Part shown: positions 18,378 through 27,243 of the stretch, in pieces
How positions within the stretch are numbered: the first letter of the stretch is position 1
Layout: every line of letters begins with the position of its first letter
DNA from: Rickettsiales bacterium
GTDB lineage: Bacteria; Pseudomonadota; Alphaproteobacteria; Rickettsiales; JAJNBL01
Assembly (NCBI GenBank): GCA_021156175.1
Contig: JAJNBL010000002.1
Span: 62,001 to 126,000, forward strand
Length of the DNA stretch: 64,000 bases
Direction: 5' to 3'
Made by a program: the position numbers and the translations under genes
The notes under the pieces: model-generated
The model's database searches: none
The model's input: the letters and a program-made list of their open reading frames with translations, nothing else
What the model was told of the DNA's origin: nothing

Positions 18378-18673
18378 TGCGCCACACTTACGTCTATATC
18401 ATTGTCCTGGTACTATTGCAGCTGGCTTTAGCCTGCGCGCCAGTACCTGTAGCCATGACCAAAATACCGCCCGGCCCACCGGAATTCGTGGATGGCTATA
18501 AAGACGGCTGTGAAACGGGGCTGGCTGCTTTCGGCAACAGCTATTACAAGAGCTTCTACTCGTTTAAGAAGAAATTCAACTCTACGAACGATGTGCTATA
18601 CCAAAATGGCTGGGAAAAGGGATATCAGTATTGCCGGCAGTACGCGATGAAATGGACACATAAGCCATTCTAA
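18377..18673 (+). CDS. Small lipoprotein of the tandem GW-DGC family, member 5
   Basis: 98 residues, the shortest member, with lipobox ALAC. The core shows GYKDGCETG, FGNSYYK, and YQNGWEKGYQYC with exactly 40 residues between the two Cys. A 10-residue basic end follows. It is the last gene of the array. An inverted repeat at 18692-18717 follows, before the Rrf2 regulator. Confidence 0.8.
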   Translation: MRHTYVYIIVLVLLQLALACAPVPVAMTKIPPGPPEFVDGYKDGCETGLAAFGNSYYKSFYSFKKKFNSTNDVLYQNGWEKGYQYCRQYAMKWTHKPF

Positions 18674-18691
18674 CAACGCGGAGCCTTGCAT

Positions 18692-18717
18692 TATCGCTAT
18701 CCTGAGCCGTAGCGATA
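18692..18717. promoter_or_regulatory. Inverted repeat between lipoprotein array and Rrf2 gene
   Basis: TATCGCTA (18692-18699) and its perfect complement TAGCGATA (18710-18717) flank a 10-base loop. No T-run follows, so a terminator is unlikely. The position, about 45 bases before the Rrf2-type regulator start, fits an operator, possibly autoregulatory. Confidence 0.4.
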
Positions 18718-18761
18718 TGCTATGAACATTACCCATAGTCCTTTCAAATAAAACGATATAT

Positions 18762-19184
18762 ATGCTCTCACAGAAAGCAAAATATGCACTCAAAGCACTG
18801 GTACTCCTCGCCCTTCAGGACGAGGGGAATACCTTGCAATGCAGTGAGATTGCCAAGCGTGAAGCCTTACCCAAAAAATTTCTCGATAACATTTTACAAG
18901 CGCTAAAAACCGCCAATATCGTGCAAAGTGAGCGCGGAAAATATGGCGGTTACCAATTAGCAAAACCCGCTACGGAGATCTCCTTTGGACAGATTATCCG
19001 GGTAATTGATGGACCACTCGCCTTATTACCCTGCGTGAGTAAAACCGCCTATCGCCGCTGTGAAGATTGCCTGGACGAAACCACCTGCGCTGTACGCAAA
19101 GTGATGCTTCAAGTGCGCAACAGCACTTCGGGCATTCTCGATAACACCACCTTGGCCGATGTACTGGAAGGGAAACGGACATAA
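18762..19184 (+). CDS. Rrf2-family transcriptional regulator
   Basis: 140 residues with an N-terminal winged helix (AKYALKALVLLA, then SERGKYGGYQLAKP in the wing). It carries four Cys at about 91, 100, 103 and 109 (PCVSKTAYRRCEDC...C). Three Cys in this region bind an Fe-S cluster in IscR, NsrR and RsrR; other family members, such as CymR, sense cysteine metabolism. The Cys spacing suggests a cluster- or redox-sensing member. It is 5 bases upstream of the gamma-glutamyltransferase gene, so cotranscription is likely. Confidence 0.9.
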   Translation: MLSQKAKYALKALVLLALQDEGNTLQCSEIAKREALPKKFLDNILQALKTANIVQSERGKYGGYQLAKPATEISFGQIIRVIDGPLALLPCVSKTAYRRCEDCLDETTCAVRKVMLQVRNSTSGILDNTTLADVLEGKRT

Positions 19185-19188
19185 ATTT

Positions 19189-20916
19189 ATGAAACACCTT
19201 CTGTTTACATTATTGCTGGTTATTGCAGGTCTCGCTGCCAATGCACAAGAGCTTGCACCCGAACCCGCGAGCGGCTTTACCGAAAGATCCGCTATCGAAA
19301 CACGACAGTATATGGTTGTCTCCGGTCATGAACTTGCCAGTCATGCGGGCGATGCAATCCTTGCGCAAGGTGGAAATGCGATTGATGCCGCCATTGCAAC
19401 ACAAATGGTGCTGAATCTTGTAGAGCCGCATGCTTCGGGAATCGGCGGCGGTGGTTTCTTGTTATACTACGATCACACAAACAAAAATGTTGAAGCCTTT
19501 GATGGAAGGGAAACAGCACCTGCGGCTGCTACTGGGGACATGTTTTTGGACGAAGAAGGTAATCCACCCTCCTACCAAGACGCATTAAAAGGCGGGTTAT
19601 CGGTTGGGACACCAGGATTACTCCGGATGCTTGAGCAGGCTCACAAAGCTCATGGAAAATTACCCTGGAAAGCACTGTTTACCCCTGCAATCGAGCTGGC
19701 AGAAAAAGGCTTCCCTCTTTCTCCACGACTGCACACGGTGATAAAATCCGCTCCCTATATCGCACAATCAGCGGAAGCCAAAGCCCTTTTCTTCACAGAT
19801 AATGGTGAGATTAAACCCATTGGCACGATTATTCAGAATCCAGCGCTTGGCCAGACATTCCGCCTTATTGCGAAGAATGGCGCCGATGCTTTCTATAAAG
19901 GCCCAATCGCCAAATCCATTGTTGATACCGTCCGCAACAACCCGTTTAAACCTGGCAGATTGACCGAGAAAGACTTAAGCAAGTATGAGACAATCGAGCG
20001 CGAACCGCTGTGCGATACGTATCGAGGCTATCGCGTATGCGCGATGCCACCTCCTACCTCCGGCGGGATTACAGTGCTGCAAACACTGAAGCTGCTTGAG
20101 AGGTTTAATTTAAAAGCACTTAAAGTAAATTCCCCTGAAGGCATTGATGTCGTAATGCAAGCAGCAAAACTTTCTTTTGCCGATCGGAATGCTTATGTCG
20201 CGGATTGCGATTTTATCCCTGTCCCTATTGCTGGCATGTTAGCACCGGACTATATCAAAGAGCGCAGTGCACTTATTACACCGAAGAAACCTCTGCAGGT
20301 CGCAACCGCGGGGCAACTTCCCTGGGATAAACGCTGCGGCGAAACCCATTACGCCTATGAGCACCCATCAACCACCCATATGAGCATCGTAGACAAAGAA
20401 GGCAACGCCGTATCTCTCACCAGCAGTATCGAATTTTCCTTTGGTTCGGGCCTCATGACACGCGGATTCTTCTTGAACAACCAGCTCACCGATTTTTCCC
20501 TTGTCCCCAAAAAAGATGGCGTACAAGTAGCAAACCGCATCGAACCGCATAAACGTCCGCGCAGCTCGATGGCGCCCATCCTTGTATTTGATAAGAACGA
20601 TGATTTGTATCTCGTGCTTGGTTCTCCAGGAGGATCGCGGATTATCTCCTATGTGCTGCAAACGCTTATTTTCGTAATTGATGAAAACATGACCTTAAAC
20701 AAAGCCATCAATGCACCCCATTATGCAACTACTGGCGATGCAACGGAACTCGAACAGCTTACGCCGATCGAGAAGCTTGCCGATCGATTGAAAGGATTAG
20801 GGCATAAAGTCACGATAGGCGACTTAACCAGCGGATTGCACGCTATTGAGATAAAAAATGGAAGGCTTTTCAGCGGCGTGGATGCACGACGCGAAGGATC
20901 TGCCGTTGGAAAGTAA
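19189..20916 (+). CDS. ggt: Gamma-glutamyltransferase (glutathione hydrolase), periplasmic
   Basis: The ATG at 19189 gives a signal peptide of about 19 residues ending in ANA. GGT removes or transfers the gamma-glutamyl group of glutathione in the periplasm and matures by self-cleavage into two subunits. The cleavage and nucleophile site is Thr395 in TTHMSIVDKEGNAVSLT; the oxyanion and substrate residues fit GSPGGSRI and RPRSSMAP. Length is 575 residues, usual. It lies just after the Rrf2 regulator and convergently meets the aminopeptidase gene one base away. Confidence 0.95.
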   Translation: MKHLLFTLLLVIAGLAANAQELAPEPASGFTERSAIETRQYMVVSGHELASHAGDAILAQGGNAIDAAIATQMVLNLVEPHASGIGGGGFLLYYDHTNKNVEAFDGRETAPAAATGDMFLDEEGNPPSYQDALKGGLSVGTPGLLRMLEQAHKAHGKLPWKALFTPAIELAEKGFPLSPRLHTVIKSAPYIAQSAEAKALFFTDNGEIKPIGTIIQNPALGQTFRLIAKNGADAFYKGPIAKSIVDTVRNNPFKPGRLTEKDLSKYETIEREPLCDTYRGYRVCAMPPPTSGGITVLQTLKLLERFNLKALKVNSPEGIDVVMQAAKLSFADRNAYVADCDFIPVPIAGMLAPDYIKERSALITPKKPLQVATAGQLPWDKRCGETHYAYEHPSTTHMSIVDKEGNAVSLTSSIEFSFGSGLMTRGFFLNNQLTDFSLVPKKDGVQVANRIEPHKRPRSSMAPILVFDKNDDLYLVLGSPGGSRIISYVLQTLIFVIDENMTLNKAINAPHYATTGDATELEQLTPIEKLADRLKGLGHKVTIGDLTSGLHAIEIKNGRLFSGVDARREGSAVGK

Positions 20917-20917
20917 C

Positions 20918-23146
20918 CTACTTTTTACGGCCGGGCTTTTTCTTCCCCGATAACGGAGCACAGGCTGCTTCCAGCCATTTCACCGTTTCCTTGCCGCCTT
21001 CTTTCTTGGAAAGCAATGGTTTCAACGCATCGCATACCCCCGCATGATACGCATCCACCCAAGCAATTTCTTCCTCAAGCAGCAACGCAGTATCAATCAA
21101 GTTCCGATCAAACGGTACACAAGTCAGAGTATCAAATCGGAGAAAAGCGGTTTTTTCAGAACTCAAAGCACCGTGCGGCACCACGGTGATAAGATTTTCA
21201 ATCCGTATACCATATGCGCCTTCTTTATAATAACCCGGCTCATTGGAAATGATCATTCCTGGTTTGAGCGCCACAGAATTTCCAGCTTTGCTAATACGCT
21301 GCGGGCCTTCATGCACGCTTAAATAGCTGCCCACTCCATGGCCTGTGCCATGATCATAATCAACGCCTGCATGCCATAAATATTGCCGCGCAAGCACATC
21401 CAGCTGTGAACCCGTTGTCCCTTCCGGGAACACCGCACGCGCAAGCGCGATATGGCCTTTTAACACCTGCGTATAGCGCTCAATATGTTCTGCTTCCGGT
21501 TTCCCAATTGCTACGGTGCGGGTGATATCCGTTGTTCCATCTAAATACTGACCACCGGAATCGACTAAGTATAAATTCCCAAGTGCAAGTGTCGCATCCG
21601 TGCCTTCAATCGCACGGTAATGCACAATCGCTCCGTTACTGCCAAAACCTGAAATCGTCGCAAAACTTGGTTGCTGATAAAGCTCTTCTTCTTGCCGGAA
21701 TGCTTCCAATTCCTCCGCAGCAGTACATTCCGTCAAAGCCTCAGGCTTCTTCTTGGCAAAATGCACATCCAGCGCATGCAAGAAGCGTGTCACCGCCACA
21801 CCATCACGAAGATGTGCATTGCGCGCACCGACGATCTCTACCGCATTTTTACAGGCTTTTGCGAGTTGGCACGGATCCGGTTTCAAGACATAGTGGAGAC
21901 CGTTCTTCTCAAGCTGCAAAATAAACCAATAGGGCGCTGACGTCGGATCAATCTGGAATACCGTCCCCATCTCCCGACAATTCGCGAAGAACATCGCCAT
22001 CGGCTCACCCATTTCTTCGGGCTGCATATCGATGAGGAGTATATCATCTTTCATCCGCTCTTTGATCTCATCGGAAAGTTTTCTGCGATCGATAAAGAGC
22101 ATGATATCGCCCGAACGATGCAAAATCGCACGCGCATGCACAAATGGCGTTGCAGGGACATCATTCCCGCGGATATTGAGCAACCAGCAAATCGAATCCG
22201 GCGAGGTAAGGATGAGTGCATCGGCACCATTGGCCTCAAGCTCCGCGCCCATCCGCTCGCACTTACTTTGCATGTATTCGCCCGTATAGGCATATTCATG
22301 CACAAGAAGTGGCGAAACCGGCGCTGCCGGACGGTCTTTCCATACCGCATCAATCGGACTCATTTCACACGGACGCAGTTTACATCCCGTATCAAAAAGC
22401 TTCTCGACCATTGCATCGGTATGAAGCCACGCATCAAATCCAAGCACCTTGCCTTCTTTCCCCATTACTTCTTCAAGCCATTCGTAAGGGGAAGTCTGCG
22501 CAAGATTAAAGCGATCAAATTGTTCGGCACTCACTTCACGCGCAGCCTGGAGCACATAACGTCCATCGGTGAAAAATGCAGCTTCCGTTTCGGTTACAAT
22601 CGCAAGACCATTAGAACCGGTAAAGCCCGTAAGCCATGTCAACCGTTTGGCCGAGTCTGGGATATATTCTCCCATATATTCGTCCTGGGACGGGATAATA
22701 AACCCATGAAGTCCGTCGCGCTTTAATTGCTGGCGGAGTGCCTCAAGCGGCGCAAGAGGAACGGCCGGAGCCTGAACTTTTGGCTCACGAGAAGTCCGTT
22801 TTCTTGGAGAAGGCTTCTCTACATCCTCATCTGCTGATGGCGCATGTTCTTGTGGTTGACGAGACCCTTTGCCACGTCCGCGTCCGCCACGACGGCGTTT
22901 TCTTTTTTCGTGAGTAGCATCAGCAGCATCACTTGATCCTTCTATAGCAGGAGAAAAGGCGTGAACCGCTTCATGATGGGATTCCGGAGAGGAATGCGTA
23001 TCGTGCAAAGGCTCTTCTGGAGCAGCCACCGCTTCTGGAGATGCACTTTCATGGCCCATTTCTGCAACAGCCCTGGTGTCCGTTTCCCTTTTTTTGCGGG
23101 TACGGGAAGGGGTTCGTTTATAGCGGCGTTTCTCGGGTGTGGTCAT
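20918..23146 (-). CDS. Xaa-Pro aminopeptidase (M24B) with basic N-terminal extension
   Basis: The ATG at 23146 gives 742 residues. The aminopeptidase P body starts near residue 134 and resembles the long three-domain cytosolic type. The dimetal ligands fit VDSGGQYLDGTTD (two Asp), HGTGHGVGSYLSVHEGP (His), SNEPGYY (Glu) and RIENL (Glu). It removes N-terminal residues before proline. The first 130 residues are unusual: low complexity, rich in Arg, Lys, Glu, Ser and His, with KRKRRRGGRGRGKG at 81-94, which looks like a nucleic-acid-binding tail. An earlier in-frame start is possible but has no support. Confidence 0.9.
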   Translation of the reverse strand: MTTPEKRRYKRTPSRTRKKRETDTRAVAEMGHESASPEAVAAPEEPLHDTHSSPESHHEAVHAFSPAIEGSSDAADATHEKRKRRRGGRGRGKGSRQPQEHAPSADEDVEKPSPRKRTSREPKVQAPAVPLAPLEALRQQLKRDGLHGFIIPSQDEYMGEYIPDSAKRLTWLTGFTGSNGLAIVTETEAAFFTDGRYVLQAAREVSAEQFDRFNLAQTSPYEWLEEVMGKEGKVLGFDAWLHTDAMVEKLFDTGCKLRPCEMSPIDAVWKDRPAAPVSPLLVHEYAYTGEYMQSKCERMGAELEANGADALILTSPDSICWLLNIRGNDVPATPFVHARAILHRSGDIMLFIDRRKLSDEIKERMKDDILLIDMQPEEMGEPMAMFFANCREMGTVFQIDPTSAPYWFILQLEKNGLHYVLKPDPCQLAKACKNAVEIVGARNAHLRDGVAVTRFLHALDVHFAKKKPEALTECTAAEELEAFRQEEELYQQPSFATISGFGSNGAIVHYRAIEGTDATLALGNLYLVDSGGQYLDGTTDITRTVAIGKPEAEHIERYTQVLKGHIALARAVFPEGTTGSQLDVLARQYLWHAGVDYDHGTGHGVGSYLSVHEGPQRISKAGNSVALKPGMIISNEPGYYKEGAYGIRIENLITVVPHGALSSEKTAFLRFDTLTCVPFDRNLIDTALLLEEEIAWVDAYHAGVCDALKPLLSKKEGGKETVKWLEAACAPLSGKKKPGRKK

Positions 23147-23237
23147 AAGCGTATAATTTTTTGACTGATAATACCGTTCCCACCAGGGGTGGCAAGTGTT
23201 TTCTAACAGGTTGGGAGGGTGCAAATGAAGGGAAAAG

Positions 23238-23313
23238 TGGTGATCCCGGCGCGGCTCGAACGCGCGACAACCTGATTAAAAGTCAGGTGCTCTACCAGCT
23301 GAGCTACGGGATC
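23238..23313 (-). tRNA. tRNA-Lys (TTT)
   Basis: A complete minus-strand cloverleaf of 76 bases with encoded CCA. Acceptor GATCCCG/CGGGATC, D-arm GCTC/GAGC, anticodon stem CCTGA/TCAGG, loop CTTTTAA giving anticodon TTT, T-stem GCGCG/CGCGC. It lies upstream of the aminopeptidase gene on the same strand. Confidence 0.97.
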
Positions 23314-23555
23314 ACTATACTATCAAAGAACCAAGAATATTAGGTTACTCTAACGTCCTTGAGCGCAACACCATAGGGAACAGGGGCTTCTGCGTCAATA
23401 GCTTTTCCACTGGGTTCATGTATTTTCTTCTAACCCCTCAACCAAGCACCGTTTAGGACGTCTATAAAAACACTTGCCAATCCCCCTTTCTTCTGGCCTA
23501 TTATAGCGCCTTGTGGTAGGGTAAAACCAGGGCAACAAAGGGTCAGGAACACCGA

Positions 23556-24773
23556 ATGATTACTATCCTGCGTGATGCCGAATCCAAGCTCCTTGAGATG
23601 GCACAAGGGCTGCGGGAACATGCTTCCGGCTATTATTCCATCCACTTCCACTTCTCTAAGCTCCAAGACCAGTTCAAGACGGAATACCAGCAAAAGATCG
23701 TTATAAATGTCATTAATGACCTCTTCAAAGCCAATGAAGGCGGCTTATTCTTGGCGCGGGATGCAGACCTTTTCCTCGTATACCGGGGCGAAAACAAGAC
23801 GTTACTCGAGAAAATCATTTTCCAGCTCCGCTATCTTTTAATGGATGACCCACTTTCCTACAATAAACATGGCTTCGAGAACCCCGATTTTTGTGCCGTT
23901 TATGATTTACGCTTTCAATGGAAAGATTTCCTGAACGTCTGCGAAAATAAAATTAAGCAGGCGAAGAAATTCGTGGAAGAAACCAACCTGCGCGTAACCC
24001 TTTCTCATGAACGTCACGATACCGTATACCCATTACGCCCCTACCATCTGGCCCATATTGAATCCGATTTAGCCGATATTGACCTCACACGGGTCTTGCG
24101 CGAACAGGCGATCTGCGTTTCTCTTCCGGGTAAAGATCCAAAGCCGGTATTCCGGGAAATTTATATGAGCATTCGGAACCTTCGGCAGCTTTTAATGCCG
24201 AATGTCGATTTGCTCAGTAACCATTATCTTTTCCGCTACCTCACCAGCCTGCTGGATCTTAAATTGCTCGATCTGTTAAAAGCCCGCTCACGGCTGCTTT
24301 TGCAACAATCGCTCAGCATTAACCTGCATCTCTCGACCATTATTTCGCCGGCATTCCTGGAGTTTGACGCGGCTATTAAAGCCCATAAACGCGGCTCCAT
24401 TGTGATTGAAATTGATGTCGCGGACGTATTTGGCCATATGGCGGATTATATCACTGCGAGAAATGCGCTCCAAACACTGGGCTATCGCATCTGTTTAGAT
24501 GGCATTGACCCGCTCACATTCTTACATCTGGATCGGGAGAAGCTGGGCGCGAACCTCGCGAAGCTTCGGTGGAATGAAACGCATGACCAGATGGACACGT
24601 CCCTTGCCGCACCGCTTAAAGAAGCGATCCAGAATTGGGGGGCAAACCGGATTATCCTTACCCATTGCGAAAGTGCCAGAGCCATTGAACATGGAAGATC
24701 GCTGGGTATTGTGATGTATCAGGGATACTACCTCGATAAGATCCTGAATCCTCACTCCAAAGTGTTGAACTAA
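23556..24773 (+). CDS. EAL-domain-like protein, probably catalytically inactive
   Basis: 405 residues without membrane segments. The C-terminal 190 residues follow the EAL fold: SINLHLSTIISPAFLEF matches the opening strand and GIVMYQGYYLDK the closing QGY block. The metal-binding residues of active c-di-GMP phosphodiesterases are missing: no E-x-L signature, DGID where DDFG is expected, and LRW where KID is expected. The N-terminal half is unassigned. It may be a c-di-GMP receptor or scaffold rather than an enzyme. mepA starts one base after its stop. Confidence 0.75.
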   Translation: MITILRDAESKLLEMAQGLREHASGYYSIHFHFSKLQDQFKTEYQQKIVINVINDLFKANEGGLFLARDADLFLVYRGENKTLLEKIIFQLRYLLMDDPLSYNKHGFENPDFCAVYDLRFQWKDFLNVCENKIKQAKKFVEETNLRVTLSHERHDTVYPLRPYHLAHIESDLADIDLTRVLREQAICVSLPGKDPKPVFREIYMSIRNLRQLLMPNVDLLSNHYLFRYLTSLLDLKLLDLLKARSRLLLQQSLSINLHLSTIISPAFLEFDAAIKAHKRGSIVIEIDVADVFGHMADYITARNALQTLGYRICLDGIDPLTFLHLDREKLGANLAKLRWNETHDQMDTSLAAPLKEAIQNWGANRIILTHCESARAIEHGRSLGIVMYQGYYLDKILNPHSKVLN

Positions 24774-24774
24774 G

Positions 24775-25635
24775 ATGCCATACTCCCTATCCAGGCGTTT
24801 TTTGCTTCTCACGCTGATTGTGCTCCTGCCACTGTTCCTCACCTCCTGCCGTACCTTTAGTAACGTAAAAGAACCCTCCAGCGGCGTACCGGAAGTCGTA
24901 GGCAGCTATAGCAAGGGCTGTGTCGGCGGTGCACAAATGCTCCCTGTGAATGGCTATGGCTACCAAGTCATGCGCTTAGAGCGGCACCGTTATTTCGGAC
25001 ACCCGACCCTTATTGCCTATATCCAGGAGCTTGCAGCAGACGTAAAAAACCAGTTGGATGGGCAGTTATTAGTGGGTGATCTTGCTCAACCGCGTGGAGG
25101 CAAAATGTCCTCCGGCCACGCCTCTCACCAAGTAGGACTGGATGCCGATATCTGGTTCTGGCATCCGAGCGATCAGCATATTATGGATACGAAAGAGCGG
25201 CGAGATACCTCCGCCACATCCCTGATTAAAGACCCTGTAAAAATGACGATTAATGAAAAAACGTGGAATAGTTTCACACCGACGTATGTGGAAGACCTTT
25301 TACAACGCGCCGCTTCGGACGAACGGGTTGACCGAATTTTTGTAAATCCGGGCATCAAGAAAAAGCTTTGTGCTACCCATAAAAATGAGGCATGGCTGCG
25401 GAAGATTCGTCCATGGTCAGGACATGATTACCATTTCCATGTACGCCTGCGTTGCCCTTTAGGGAGTCCGGAATGTGTAGGGCAAGGTCCGGTGTCTGAT
25501 ACGGAAGATACCTGTGGCAAAGACTTAAATTACTGGTTCGCGGCAAAGAAACCTTCGGGTCCCACTATCCCAACAGGACCGCAACCTCCTTCCTGGATAC
25601 CTGCACGTTGCTACGGGATTCTGCTAGAAGACTAA
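24775..25635 (+). CDS. mepA: Penicillin-insensitive murein endopeptidase MepA
   Basis: MepA is an LAS-type zinc peptidase that cuts D-Ala-mDAP crosslinks in peptidoglycan. Zinc ligands are visible: His115 and Asp122 in SSGHASHQVGLDAD, and GHDYHFHVRL (217, 220, 222), with the same spacing as in E. coli. Cys residues conserved in the family are present. Unlike E. coli MepA, the leader ends in a lipobox-like LTSC (Cys25), so this copy may be a lipoprotein. It begins one base after the EAL gene, so the two are probably cotranscribed. Confidence 0.93.
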   Translation: MPYSLSRRFLLLTLIVLLPLFLTSCRTFSNVKEPSSGVPEVVGSYSKGCVGGAQMLPVNGYGYQVMRLERHRYFGHPTLIAYIQELAADVKNQLDGQLLVGDLAQPRGGKMSSGHASHQVGLDADIWFWHPSDQHIMDTKERRDTSATSLIKDPVKMTINEKTWNSFTPTYVEDLLQRAASDERVDRIFVNPGIKKKLCATHKNEAWLRKIRPWSGHDYHFHVRLRCPLGSPECVGQGPVSDTEDTCGKDLNYWFAAKKPSGPTIPTGPQPPSWIPARCYGILLED

Positions 25636-25664
25636 TCAGCTCTGCCGGACAACACGCTACTCCT

Positions 25665-26969
25665 TCACACCGAACCGCCTTTGATCGGAGAAGGAGAAGA
25701 TGCCGCTGCCAGCTCTTGAGCATACCTCTGTGTCCACGTTTTTTCCTTTTGCAGAGGGGTACTGTACACCGGGACATCTTCTTTCGGCGCTTGTTTTTCT
25801 TTTACCGCCCCTTTACGCTCCAAGAATTTTACAATCTCCTGGTTTCCTGTTCTCTCTGCGATTTTTAAGAAGGGGGTGTTATTTACATTTCCCTCTAATT
25901 TTAGGTACTCTTTTATACCTATCTTTATGTTTTCCATTAAAGACTCGCGATACTCTTCTTCATTCTCGTCATAAAAAAAGGTTTTCTCAACCGCAAGCGT
26001 TCCTGCTTTATACGCACGTGCTGCTTCTTCCCTTTCTGCTTCTGTAGGGAAATAAACCTCGGATTTTAAGGATTTTGACGTCTCAATTGGCTCTAGATCC
26101 ATGTCATCGTCATTTCCCCAAGGCAGGGTGTCCATGGAAGCATTTCCACTATCCTCAACAGAGTAATTGGATAATTCTATTACCTCTCCTTTAAATTCCT
26201 GATCTCTATGATCACTAAATTCTTTTTGAGCTTTAGCCCACAATCCCATAGCTTGTGAAACGGTATGTTCTAACTTATGCAGCGTCCGCTCCCTCAACTC
26301 CCTTTGTCTTTCTTCATTCCTCACAGGCTTCTCGGGCAATTGGGGTAATTCGAGAGCGCTATTTAAGAGTGGTAAAGGAGCAAATTCAAAGCTTTTCCGC
26401 CTCCTTTCTTCATATGTAAGATCATCGGGATGATCAAGAATTCCTAATTTATAACGCACTTCCCTTACTTGGCTTTTTATAACCTCCCGTTTTGCCCAGT
26501 CCCTTCCTGCTTTGTTTGGAGAAGAAGGTTCTTTGTGTTCAGTATCCACTTTTGGCTTTTTATACGGAGAAAATGAAGCGCTGTTTTCATCATCGAAACT
26601 TTCGGAAAATTTACGTTTCGTTTGAGCAAGCATCCCTGCTTCTGGGGCTTTTGCCGGTTTCACTGATGGATCCAACGCTCGCAGTCCCCTCATGTTTTGG
26701 TTGAATAGTCTCATTTCAGAAGCGGAGAATATCTTTCCAGAGTTCTCCTGTTGATCCAATAGCATCCGGTCTAACATGCCTTCGTTTAATCGGTTTATTT
26801 CAGAAGGGGAGTATAGGTGAGAAGGCTTCTTTACAGCCACCCCTCTTGTTTTCTGAGCTTTTTCCTGTTGCGCTGATGAATCCAATCCCAGCTGTTCTGG
26901 CATGCTTCTCCTTAATAGGTTCATTTCAGAAAGCGCAGAACGTGAGGACCGTTTGGAGTCTTTGGACAT
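25665..26969 (-). CDS. Unrecognised repeat protein with single ankyrin-like repeat; candidate effector
   Basis: 434 hydrophilic residues, no signal peptide, not recognised. Three degenerate N-terminal repeats start at about 11, 54 and 82 and share S-x-SE(M/I)-x2-(L/F)-x3-M-x4-(L/M)-x-LD. Two basic clusters follow, KRKF (118-121) and KKPKV (137-141), resembling a bipartite nuclear localisation signal. A lone ankyrin-like unit lies near 364-388 (NTPFLKIAERTGNQEIV). Codon use is more A/T-rich than neighbours and a poor ribosome site precedes the ATG. A secreted effector acting in a eukaryote is plausible given VirD4, but this is inference. Confidence 0.65.
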   Translation of the reverse strand: MSKDSKRSSRSALSEMNLLRRSMPEQLGLDSSAQQEKAQKTRGVAVKKPSHLYSPSEINRLNEGMLDRMLLDQQENSGKIFSASEMRLFNQNMRGLRALDPSVKPAKAPEAGMLAQTKRKFSESFDDENSASFSPYKKPKVDTEHKEPSSPNKAGRDWAKREVIKSQVREVRYKLGILDHPDDLTYEERRRKSFEFAPLPLLNSALELPQLPEKPVRNEERQRELRERTLHKLEHTVSQAMGLWAKAQKEFSDHRDQEFKGEVIELSNYSVEDSGNASMDTLPWGNDDDMDLEPIETSKSLKSEVYFPTEAEREEAARAYKAGTLAVEKTFFYDENEEEYRESLMENIKIGIKEYLKLEGNVNNTPFLKIAERTGNQEIVKFLERKGAVKEKQAPKEDVPVYSTPLQKEKTWTQRYAQELAAASSPSPIKGGSV

Positions 26970-27011
26970 GGTGAATCACTTTATATATTAATATAATTGA
27001 ATTGTTTTATT

Positions 27012-27040
27012 AAAATATATTATTAATTTTCTATTAACAA
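27012..27040 (-). promoter_or_regulatory. Possible promoter of the candidate effector gene in an AT-rich gap
   Basis: The 274-base gap 26970-27243 between this gene and ychF is very A/T-rich and has no gene. On the minus strand TTGTTA (27040-27035), 17 bases, and TATTTT (27017-27012) form a fair promoter about 45 bases upstream of the start codon. In such AT-rich sequence chance matches are common. A small inverted repeat (CCTAC-N5-GTAGG) lies at 27063-27077. Confidence 0.3.
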
Positions 27041-27243
27041 TACTAATTTTATTAAAATTATCCCTACTTCTAGTAGGAAAATGGATGAAGACACACAAAA
27101 TACAATAAATTCAGATAGTAAAAGGAAAGCGCGAGAACGAAAGTTTTTAAAAAGCGGGCACGGGGAAACGTTCACACTCCAACATGGTGAGAACTATAGA
27201 TAGAGGATGTATCAGAATTTCGCCCCTGAAGGACGATGCAACG

